A stretch of DNA of 32,854 nucleotides from positions 1-32,854 of the forward strand of contig CALIGI010000260.1 in assembly GCA_938021205.1 (NCBI GenBank), read 5' to 3'. A program made the translations under genes and the position numbers. Position 1 is the first letter of the stretch; each line of letters begins with the position of its first letter. The notes below the pieces were generated by a model. That model saw only the letters and a list, made by a program, of their open reading frames with translations, did not search any database and was not told where the DNA came from. This document shows positions 7,576 to 13,946 of this stretch, piece by piece. Source of the DNA: an uncultured Pseudanabaenaceae cyanobacterium (GTDB lineage Bacteria; Cyanobacteriota; Cyanobacteriia; PCC-9006; JAAUQQ01).

Positions 7576-9255
7576 TTGCGCAGGGAGGGACACAACTTGT
7601 CGAAGTGGTTATTGCCTTCACTGACCGGTATTATTCAGCGTGCTGAAGCCCAGGCGAGTTCAGCTTTACGGCCTTCTTCAGTTCCTTCAGCCAAGAACAG
7701 GCCAGACCTCGTTTCTGAGAAATGCCAGACGGTGTCGTCTCGCTCCAAGAAAAACAACTATTCCCGAGACCGCAAAATCCCCCTCGGTAAAGTAACTGCG
7801 TCCAATCACCAGGAGGATGGCAACCATCCCTGGGATTCTATTGATCCCAAATCAGCATCAGGTACCCCTGAAATTGCTCCCGTCCAGGTCGAACAGCAAT
7901 GGCGTAGCGCGGTCTCCACTCTCCAAGACTTACTCGCTGAGCATATCGACCCAGAACAGCCCCAAACAACCCAAGCAGTTGTCCTTTGCGGCCCCCTGCC
8001 CTTGATTAGTCGAGCCGATCTCTACAGCTCCATGGCGACCTGGCTCTTTGTCTCAGATACTCTGGCTTCACCCTGCGGTTTAGCTTTGCAACTACGGGGT
8101 AACCAAACTGCATCTGAGATTAAGCCAGCTTGCCTAGTCTCAGTGCCCATTTTGGAACAAGATGCCTTGGCCCAGGAGCAGTTTTGCTTGGTCATCACGG
8201 CTGATTTTGGCATCGTCATGAGCCTGGGCGAGGATGATAGGGGAGCCCTCCGTTTTCAGTTTTCCTGTGACCCATCCGTCCTCAAGCTTTGCTGGCAGTC
8301 GCTGCTGCTGCGGGTGCGCCTCAGCAATGCCCAATATGCTCAACAATTGGATCGCCTCTTCGATCTCTTTGCCCCCCCCGCACCGGACTACCGTTGGATG
8401 GCTCGGTTTACTCAGCGCATGATGCAGCATTTTGCCCTGCTGTCTGCGTCAGCAACAGAACAGCGATTAGCCAATCTCGTAGAACGAGTCAAGTCTCCCC
8501 TTGAATTGGCGGAAGATGCGGCAGCGGCAACCCATCTGAAAGGACTAGATGTGGAACTACTGAGGGCGATCGCCCATGAAGTTCGCACCCCACTGGCGAC
8601 CATTCGTACCATGACCCGCCTACTCCTGCGCCGCAAGGACTTGGATGGTAAGGTGACCCAGCGATTAGAGAGCATTGACCAAGAATGCACGGAACAAATT
8701 GACCGCTTTGGCCTTATTTTCAAGGCCACGGAACTGGAAACAGCCCCTAGCAAAGGCGACCAGCACCTCGCAGCTATGCCCCTGGCCCAAGTATTTCATG
8801 CTGGATTACCCCGCTGGCAGAACCAAGCCCAGCGACGCAATCTCTCTTTGGAACTGAAGCTCCCGGATCAAATGCCCATGGTCGTGAGTGATCCCAACAT
8901 GTTGGACCAGGCCCTAACGGGCTTGATGGATCGCTTTACCCGTCAGCTCCCGGCCTACAGCCATATACAAGTCGAGGCGACCTTAGCCGGGGATCAGCTT
9001 AAGCTCCAGTTTCAGTCCATGCCGGACCCCAAGCGCAAGCATAAACCCACCGAAGCTGCTCCGCCTCCTCTGCGCAAGTCCCTGGGCAAGCTGCTCTCCT
9101 TCCAACCTGAAACCGGCAGCATCAGCCTCAACTTAGATGTCACCAAGCATCTGTTCCAGGCTTTGGGTGGCAAGCTTCAGGTCAAAGAGCGCGACCTCAA
9201 TGGCGAGGTACTGACCGTTTTCTTGCCACTGCAACGGGCTAACTCCGCAGCCTAA
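7576..9255 (+). CDS. Sensor histidine kinase with degenerate ATP-binding domain
   Basis: The frame runs from an in-frame stop at 7561. The first 90 residues (from TTG 7576) are low-complexity and may not be translated. GTG at 7732 is another possible start, and there is no early ATG. An N-terminal sensory region of unknown type (about 90-320, with VVLCGPLPLISRADLYSSMATWLF) is followed by a HisKA dimerisation domain with the H-box AIAHEVRTPLATIR (His334 from the TTG). The HATPase part is weak: the N-box reads DPNMLDQALTGLMDRF without the usual Asn, and the G1 DxGxG box is missing. A G2-like segment (GSISLNLDVTKHLFQALGGKL) remains. No transmembrane segment and no response regulator are found nearby, so the signal and partner are unknown. 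It probably autophosphorylates poorly or needs another kinase. Confidence 0.75.
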   Translation: MRREGHNLSKWLLPSLTGIIQRAEAQASSALRPSSVPSAKNRPDLVSEKCQTVSSRSKKNNYSRDRKIPLGKVTASNHQEDGNHPWDSIDPKSASGTPEIAPVQVEQQWRSAVSTLQDLLAEHIDPEQPQTTQAVVLCGPLPLISRADLYSSMATWLFVSDTLASPCGLALQLRGNQTASEIKPACLVSVPILEQDALAQEQFCLVITADFGIVMSLGEDDRGALRFQFSCDPSVLKLCWQSLLLRVRLSNAQYAQQLDRLFDLFAPPAPDYRWMARFTQRMMQHFALLSASATEQRLANLVERVKSPLELAEDAAAATHLKGLDVELLRAIAHEVRTPLATIRTMTRLLLRRKDLDGKVTQRLESIDQECTEQIDRFGLIFKATELETAPSKGDQHLAAMPLAQVFHAGLPRWQNQAQRRNLSLELKLPDQMPMVVSDPNMLDQALTGLMDRFTRQLPAYSHIQVEATLAGDQLKLQFQSMPDPKRKHKPTEAAPPPLRKSLGKLLSFQPETGSISLNLDVTKHLFQALGGKLQVKERDLNGEVLTVFLPLQRANSAA

Positions 9256-9267
9256 TGGGCTTCGTCC

Positions 9268-9301
9268 AGGCCTGTTCTTGAAGTCCTGTTCTTGCAGGCC
9301 T
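9268..9301. repeat. Inverted and direct repeat between kinase and phosphatase genes
   Basis: AGGCCTG (9268-9274) pairs perfectly with CAGGCCT (9295-9301), and the loop contains TCCTGTTCTTG, which also repeats the sequence CCTGTTCTTG at 9271-9280. It lies in the 70-base gap between the two genes. There is no T-tract on the plus strand, so it is a weak terminator at best. Confidence 0.4.
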
Positions 9302-9325
9302 ACTCCCATCAGCCCCTTACTTGCC

Positions 9326-10033
9326 ATGCGTTTGCTCCTCATGCGTCATGCCCAATGCCATAGCAACCTGGAGGGAAGAATGTTGGGAGCCAGCAACGCA
9401 GCGGAATTTGCCCCTCAGAATGAAAATTCGGAAGACGAACTCACCCATCAGGGAAAAGCCCAAGCCCTAGCCTTAGGCACTTGGTTGGCCCAGCATCGTT
9501 ATCCTCCCACTCACCTGTACAGCAGCCCTTTACGACGGGCTCATCAAACCTGGGAATGGATCCAACAGTCTAATAAGATCGCAGCTAAGTTAGAAATCAT
9601 CAGCGATCGCAGCCTCATCGAAATCAACCAGGGCATTTTCACAGGGCTCACCTGGCCCGAAGCCCAACAACGCCATCCCCAGCTTTGCAATGCCCTAGAG
9701 CAATCGTTGGATTGGCAACCCATTGCCGGGGCAGAATCTCCCTTGGACTGCCGTAGACGAGCCCATTCTATGGTGTCCCACTGGATAGGGCAGCATGATA
9801 ACGAAGATTGTCTATGGGTCGTGAGCCACGGTGGCTTCCTAGCACATCTGGTGAGCGAGCTACTGGGATGCGATCGCACTTGGGGATGCGCAATTTTACC
9901 CACCGGCCTATTCGAATTTGAGTTGGATTTATCTCGCTCGTCCCAAGAACAAGACAATCGTTTTAATACTGCGCTGTGGAAAATTAATCGATTCAATAGT
10001 ACTGAACATCTTGCAGGCTTAATACCTAGCTAA
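9326..10033 (+). CDS. Histidine phosphatase family protein (phosphoglycerate-mutase-like)
   Basis: The 235-residue cytosolic protein belongs to the branch-1 histidine phosphatase superfamily. The catalytic motif near the start is LLMRHAQCHSN (Arg7-His8, phospho-histidine acceptor). The second His is in WVVSHGGFLAHL near residue 170. Other conserved positions are YSSPLRRAHQTWE (second Arg) and LIEINQGIFTGLTWPEA with the acid Glu. Members dephosphorylate sugar phosphates, phosphoglycerate, nucleotides or proteins; the substrate cannot be read from the sequence. RHAQ replaces the more common RHGE/RHGQ, which is tolerated in the family. The frame extends upstream only to TTG 9278, so the ATG just before the RHA motif was chosen. 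A weak stem (ACTAGAG/CTCTAGT, 10041-10071) follows. Confidence 0.85.
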   Translation: MRLLLMRHAQCHSNLEGRMLGASNAAEFAPQNENSEDELTHQGKAQALALGTWLAQHRYPPTHLYSSPLRRAHQTWEWIQQSNKIAAKLEIISDRSLIEINQGIFTGLTWPEAQQRHPQLCNALEQSLDWQPIAGAESPLDCRRRAHSMVSHWIGQHDNEDCLWVVSHGGFLAHLVSELLGCDRTWGCAILPTGLFEFELDLSRSSQEQDNRFNTALWKINRFNSTEHLAGLIPS

Positions 10034-10632
10034 ATCCCTGACTAGAGCATCATAAAACTCAAAACTCTAGTATCAAATTTCCCTACCACAGCGACGACGA
10101 TCATCCAGTACACAATTAAAAACGGCGAGCTCCAGAGTTCAAATCATAGGTACCCAGCAAAGCCTAAAAGCTATAGCAGAAAACCTTTAACCTAAGGGGA
10201 CTAGAGTTAAAACGAGGTCTTAGGTCTAAAAATCAAACCCGAATTAGGCCGTTGAGATCTACGATTTCCTCTCTCAAAAAAGCTGTATAAAATAATTAAA
10301 CCCATCAACTAATTGCGATATTCTCGTCCAAAAAGCAAACCCTATGCAGGGTTATACCCCTCTCTACAAAACATATAAATATGGCAGTTACAGAGTTATT
10401 AGAGGCTAGGAGATTTTGAAATTATGGGGTAAATTGGAGGACAGCATCTACATGATATTTAGTCGCCTAGATTCAATTGGTTGATTAACCAACTAGTCCA
10501 GTCGGCTATCGGCGAGGGTTTTGCCCTCAGCGCTATTCCAGGCCACTCCTGGAATAGCGCTAGCCGTTGAGTGGGAAAGGGCAGAGCCATTACGCTCTGG
10601 TTCATCAGGGGAAAACGGGATTTAACGCAGGC
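10034..10632. other. Gene-free region before queE
   Basis: About 600 bases, AT-rich in the middle, without a convincing gene on either strand. A small hairpin (AACCCT, loop ATGC, AGGGTT) lies at 10338-10353, and a run of three hairpins at 10477-10561 precedes queE. A TTG at 10567 is in frame with queE but unlikely as a start. I see no clear promoter consensus. Confidence 0.4.
10477..10561 (+). promoter_or_regulatory. Three-hairpin leader upstream of queE-queC
   Basis: Three hairpins lie in a row. The first is TTGGTT-GATT-AACCAA (10477-10492), the second GAGGG-TTTTG-CCCTC (10514-10528). The third is a perfect 14-bp stem, AGCGCTATTCCAGG with loop CCACT (10529-10561). The last stem ends 71 bases before the queE ATG and is not followed by a T-tract, so it is not a standard terminator. 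A preQ1 riboswitch would be the natural regulator here, but I cannot fit the A-rich tail of preQ1-I. It may be a leader regulating queE-queC, an end-of-transcript structure for the upstream gene, or a repeat element. Confidence 0.4.
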
Positions 10633-11298
10633 ATGGTAATCGCAAGTAATGACGCTCTAGTCGCCCCGAGGATCGATCGTTCTACGATTGGGGGAGACGG
10701 CAGTTTGAAATTACCGATTGTGGAGGTCTTTCATTCTGTCCAGGGTGAAGGCCGCTGGGTAGGTCACAGTGCCTATTTTATTCGTCTCGCAGGCTGCAAC
10801 GTAGGCTGCTCTTGGTGCGACACCAAGGTTTCTTGGAATGAAAAGCAGCATCCACCTCGCTCTGTCTCCTCCCTAGTCGCTGCAGCTTTGGAAGCGAACC
10901 CCCATTTTGTCGTCATCACCGGGGGAGAACCCCTGATGCATGATTTAACTGAATTGACTCGCACGTTACGAGCTGCAGGTCTAGCTGTTCATTTAGAGAC
11001 TTCGGGGGCTTATCCGTTGAGTGGCCGCTTTGACTGGATCACGCTTTCACCGAAGCGAAATAAGCCTCCAGAGCCAAAAATCTACCCTCTAGCCAATGAA
11101 CTAAAGGTGGTTATTGCGGAACCAGAAGATTTTAGATGGGCAGAGCTTCAGGCCAAATCAGTTCCCGCCACGACCCTCAAAGTGCTTCAACCTGAATGGC
11201 ATGCGGAACAGAGTAACCAGATCGTTTTAGACTACGTATTACAACAGCCCCAATGGCGTATGAGTCTTCAGACCCATAAATACATTGGTATTCGCTAA
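10633..11298 (+). CDS. queE: 7-carboxy-7-deazaguanine synthase
   Basis: QueE is a radical-SAM enzyme that converts 6-carboxytetrahydropterin to 7-carboxy-7-deazaguanine, the step giving the 7-deazapurine core of queuosine. The 221-residue protein has the QueE-type cluster motif CNVGCSWC (Cys55, Cys59, Cys62) rather than the CxxxCxxC spacing with longer inserts, preceded by the family's VEVFHSVQGEG block. TGGEP and HLETSG follow, involved in SAM and substrate binding. The C-terminal block (LQPEW, QTHKYIGIR) is typical. The ATG at 10633 replaces the upstream TTG 10567, which gives only an unconserved extension. queC follows after 15 bases, so the pair is an operon. QueD and QueF genes are not in the window. 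Confidence 0.95.
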   Translation: MVIASNDALVAPRIDRSTIGGDGSLKLPIVEVFHSVQGEGRWVGHSAYFIRLAGCNVGCSWCDTKVSWNEKQHPPRSVSSLVAAALEANPHFVVITGGEPLMHDLTELTRTLRAAGLAVHLETSGAYPLSGRFDWITLSPKRNKPPEPKIYPLANELKVVIAEPEDFRWAELQAKSVPATTLKVLQPEWHAEQSNQIVLDYVLQQPQWRMSLQTHKYIGIR

Positions 11299-11313
11299 AA
11301 GCGCGCAGTTTTA

Positions 11314-12081
11314 ATGCAGTCCCCTTTTGATTCCACCGTGTCCTCTTCTGAGACGGTCGAAGTCCCCAATGTTATTTACGCCGCCGCTCGACCTCGGGCA
11401 ATTGTCTTGCTATCCGGTGGGCTGGATTCTGCCACAGCCGCCGCTCAAGCCCAAGCAGATGGGTTTGAGCTCATTGCCCTGTCCTGTCGCTATGGCCAGC
11501 GCCATGCCCGTGAGCTAGCCTCTGCTAAGCAGCTAGCTCAACAGTTGGGATGTCTAGAGCACCATATTGTGGATGTTAATCTCAATTTATGGGGGGGCTC
11601 ATCCCTTACTGACTTAAATCAAACGCTTCCCCGAACCGGTACTGACGAAGGGGTGATCCCTTCGACCTATGTGCCAGGCCGGAATACGGTGTTCATCGCC
11701 TTGGCCCTTTCCTTGGCAGAGGCCAAGCAGGCTCAGGCTATCTACTTGGGTATCAATGCCGTTGACTATTCCGGCTATCCAGACTGCCGACCCGAGTATT
11801 TAGCGGCTTACCAAGCCCTAGCAAGTCTGTCATCAAAGGTCGCCCTAGAGGGAGAAGCTCCGGAGCTTCGAGCCCCTTTAGTCAAAGATTCTAAGGTCGA
11901 TATTGTGAAGCGAGCCTTAGCCCTGGGGGTTCCTATTGGGGACACTTGGTCCTGCTATTCCGGTGAGCTTGAGCCCTGTGGCGAATGCGACTCCTGTCGA
12001 ATTCGCGATCGCGCCCTCATCGAAGCCGGACAATCCCAGCTTGCAACGCCCCAAGGCCAAGCTCAATACAACAGTGCTTGA
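11314..12081 (+). CDS. queC: 7-cyano-7-deazaguanine (preQ0) synthase
   Basis: QueC converts 7-carboxy-7-deazaguanine to preQ0 with ATP and ammonia. preQ0 is then reduced and inserted into tRNA as the precursor of queuosine. The 255-residue protein has the PP-loop motif [12 protein letters not shown] (about residue 31) and family blocks [22 protein letters not shown] and [16 protein letters not shown]. The four-Cys zinc site is in [15 protein letters not shown] near the C terminus. It begins 15 bases after the queE stop. The first 28 residues are variable, but the ATG at 11314 is the only good start near queE. A weak stem (CCCAGC/GCTGGG, 12142-12173) follows, between queC and the converging tRNA. 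Confidence 0.97.
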   Translation: MQSPFDSTVSSSETVEVPNVIYAAARPRAIVLLSGGLDSATAAAQAQADGFELIALSCRYGQRHARELASAKQLAQQLGCLEHHIVDVNLNLWGGSSLTDLNQTLPRTGTDEGVIPSTYVPGRNTVFIALALSLAEAKQAQAIYLGINAVDYSGYPDCRPEYLAAYQALASLSSKVALEGEAPELRAPLVKDSKVDIVKRALALGVPIGDTWSCYSGELEPCGECDSCRIRDRALIEAGQSQLATPQGQAQYNSA

Positions 12082-12141
12082 AAGCCTGGGTCGGCTCTAC
12101 TTAAACATTAGACTTCGCGCACAAACATAAATAAAGTTGGA

Positions 12142-12173
12142 CCCAGCTCGTTCCCCAGGGGGAGACTGCTGGG
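12142..12173. terminator. Possible bidirectional terminator between queC and tRNA-Gly
   Basis: CCCAGC and GCTGGG enclose a loop that itself holds a short C/G-rich stem. It separates convergent transcripts (queC on plus, tRNA-Gly on minus). No strong T-tract is present, so the call rests on position and the stem only. Confidence 0.35.
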
Positions 12174-12191
12174 AGCAGCTTAATCAAACAA

Positions 12192-12262
<71 letters not shown>

Positions 12263-12660
12263 ATCTGGGCAGCTTCGTAAGCGAATGATGGCTCAACACA
12301 ATCATTTTGCCATCCGCTAGATTAACACAATATTGCTCGCTCCTTAAAGAGAATTTTAGGGTGATCGCCCAGCATCGCTGTTGGCAGTCAGAAACAGAGC
12401 AAAACTGGAAAATTCTAGGACAATCTCAGCGCTTCCATAGAACTCATTTCATAAGGGTTACGGCCCATATCATCCTTCTGCCAACGATCCCCATCCTGCA
12501 GCCTTCTTAGGCTGAGGGGACAAGGCAAAAGGAGAATTAAATATTTCTATCTCAGCAGCATTTTCAGATGCTATTATCACAACCCATATTGCGCTGGTTC
12601 GATTTGCATCTCCGCAACTCTAGCCAGATTGGGTATCAGTCAAGGGTGAAGCAGGGGAAT
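12263..12660. other. Intergenic region upstream of the two-segment membrane protein
   Basis: It holds the start region of the leftward tRNA-Gly and, presumably, the promoter of the following rightward gene. A 67-codon frame at 12307-12510 has no protein-like composition and was not accepted. An extension of the next gene's frame to ATG 12568 exists, but 12661 is preferred. Nothing else is recognisable. Confidence 0.4.
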
Positions 12661-13824
12661 ATGGAACAGGCATCTGCACCGTTATACACAGCTGCTATCG
12701 ACAAGCAAGAAATGGCGGTCAAGCAGCAACAGTATTTTTGGAATCTCAAACCTGTAGAGATTTTAGCCTGGGCAAAGAAGCGTCAACCTGAATTGTCACT
12801 ACTCACGGGCATGACCCTAGCCAGCATCCTCATTTCCGGTGCAGCCATAGCAGTGTTGTTGAATCCCAATCTCGGACAAACCCTGACCTATAAGCCCCTG
12901 ATTGATGATGAAACCTTGGCTGCCAGCCATCGGATTAGCCTAGGTGAACAACTCCTGGGACAAGTTGCTCGTGTCCTAGAGATTGAAATTATTGAAACCC
13001 AAGGCCCAGAAATCGGGCGTCACTCGGCGGCAGCGCCCGCCATGACGATTGTGGCCCAAGCTGATAAAGCAGCCCCCATGCCCGAGGCAGATTTGACCGT
13101 CGGGCTGAAGGTCATGGTTGTGGCTGCTGGCGCTGGGCTGGGCTTCACAGGTCTCATGAGGCTCGTTCCCCTCATTCCCTTCAGCGCCCTTGGCCCTCAA
13201 CGTCGTCAGCCCCTGTCCCAACGACTCAGGCCTTCTAATGGCTCCTCTCAGCCCTTAGCACCGGTATCGAGCCGTTCCTCAGGTCCCAATCAAACTCTGA
13301 TACCCGGTGCATTAACCTCCCTCGCAGTAACGACCAGTTGGTCCGAAAGGCGCGACGACTACCATGCTAACAACGACCATGCTTCTATGCATCCCCATGC
13401 CAGCCCAAGGCGTCGCAGCAGAACCCGCGAGAAACCACAGCAGCATCGCTCTCGTCGCAAAGCTCTACGACGTCACTTTGTTCAAACCACGCAATCAGCC
13501 CAGGGCTCAACTGGTGGATTACGGCCCATGGCCTTGGAAACGACAAACGGAGCCGCTCAACCCGATCGTGTTCAGGAGGCAGGAGCCCAGCCAAAACAGC
13601 GATCGCAATCGAGCCGTCAACCCGTCAGCTTTGTAACCTTAGACACCTTTTCCAAGGCATCGCTCCCCCCTGGCCAAAGTTCATCGCCCGCTCGACCTAC
13701 CATGCTCTGGCCCAGTCCAACAACCAAGGAAACTGGAACACCAGCGACTTCTACTCCCACAGCCTTTGATTTTCTGGACGAGCTAGATATTCGGCGACAA
13801 TATCCCCTAAACAACAAGAATTAA
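12661..13824 (+). CDS. Unknown membrane protein with disordered C-terminal half
   Basis: I do not recognise this 387-residue protein. The N terminus (1-44) is polar. A hydrophobic segment at about 45-67 (LSLLTGMTLASILISGAAIAV) and another at about 145-170 (Val/Ala/Gly-rich, then RLVPLIPFSAL) suggest a two-pass membrane protein. The stretch between them is moderately charged. After 180 the sequence is rich in Ser, Gln, Arg and Pro with no obvious fold, ending with a short more ordered piece (FDFLDELDIRRQYP). Start choice: ATG 12661 has an AGGGG element about 6 bases upstream; ATG 12568 would add 31 residues. Convergent with the CHAT gene behind a double hairpin. Function is unknown. Confidence 0.65.
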   Translation: MEQASAPLYTAAIDKQEMAVKQQQYFWNLKPVEILAWAKKRQPELSLLTGMTLASILISGAAIAVLLNPNLGQTLTYKPLIDDETLAASHRISLGEQLLGQVARVLEIEIIETQGPEIGRHSAAAPAMTIVAQADKAAPMPEADLTVGLKVMVVAAGAGLGFTGLMRLVPLIPFSALGPQRRQPLSQRLRPSNGSSQPLAPVSSRSSGPNQTLIPGALTSLAVTTSWSERRDDYHANNDHASMHPHASPRRRSRTREKPQQHRSRRKALRRHFVQTTQSAQGSTGGLRPMALETTNGAAQPDRVQEAGAQPKQRSQSSRQPVSFVTLDTFSKASLPPGQSSSPARPTMLWPSPTTKETGTPATSTPTAFDFLDELDIRRQYPLNNKN

Positions 13825-13896
13825 AGACGAGAAAGAGCATCGGTCTGAGTCTCGCCTCTACCAGACCTCAAGCAATCTCCCAACGCCCCCAATCAA

Positions 13897-13946
13897 GCCT
13901 TCACAACTGCCCAGGGCAATCGTGAAGGCCCTGAGCTAAGCTCAGG
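13897..13946. terminator. Two adjacent hairpins between convergent genes
   Basis: GCCTTCAC pairs with GTGAAGGC (13897-13929), and CCTGAGC pairs with GCTCAGG around TAA (13930-13946). The second stem directly abuts the CHAT gene stop codon (minus strand). Both lie between convergent genes and probably end transcripts of either direction, although neither has a long T-tract. Confidence 0.6.

Noticed and set aside
7433..7624. 63-codon frame between rodA and the histidine kinase
   Set aside because: Cys- and Arg-rich tail with no recognisable motif; it overlaps the kinase frame in another phase and has no family match.
10529..10561. Intrinsic terminator for the histidine phosphatase gene
   Set aside because: The stem is perfect, but no T-tract follows it and the distance from the stop is about 500 bases; recorded as part of an unassigned leader instead.
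10567..10632. 22-codon N-terminal extension of queE from TTG 10567
   Set aside because: Unconserved and close to a leader hairpin; QueE families start near the ATG at 10633.
12307..12510. 67-codon frame upstream of the two-pass membrane protein
   Set aside because: No motif, no good ribosome site and protein-unlike composition, so it is taken as non-coding.
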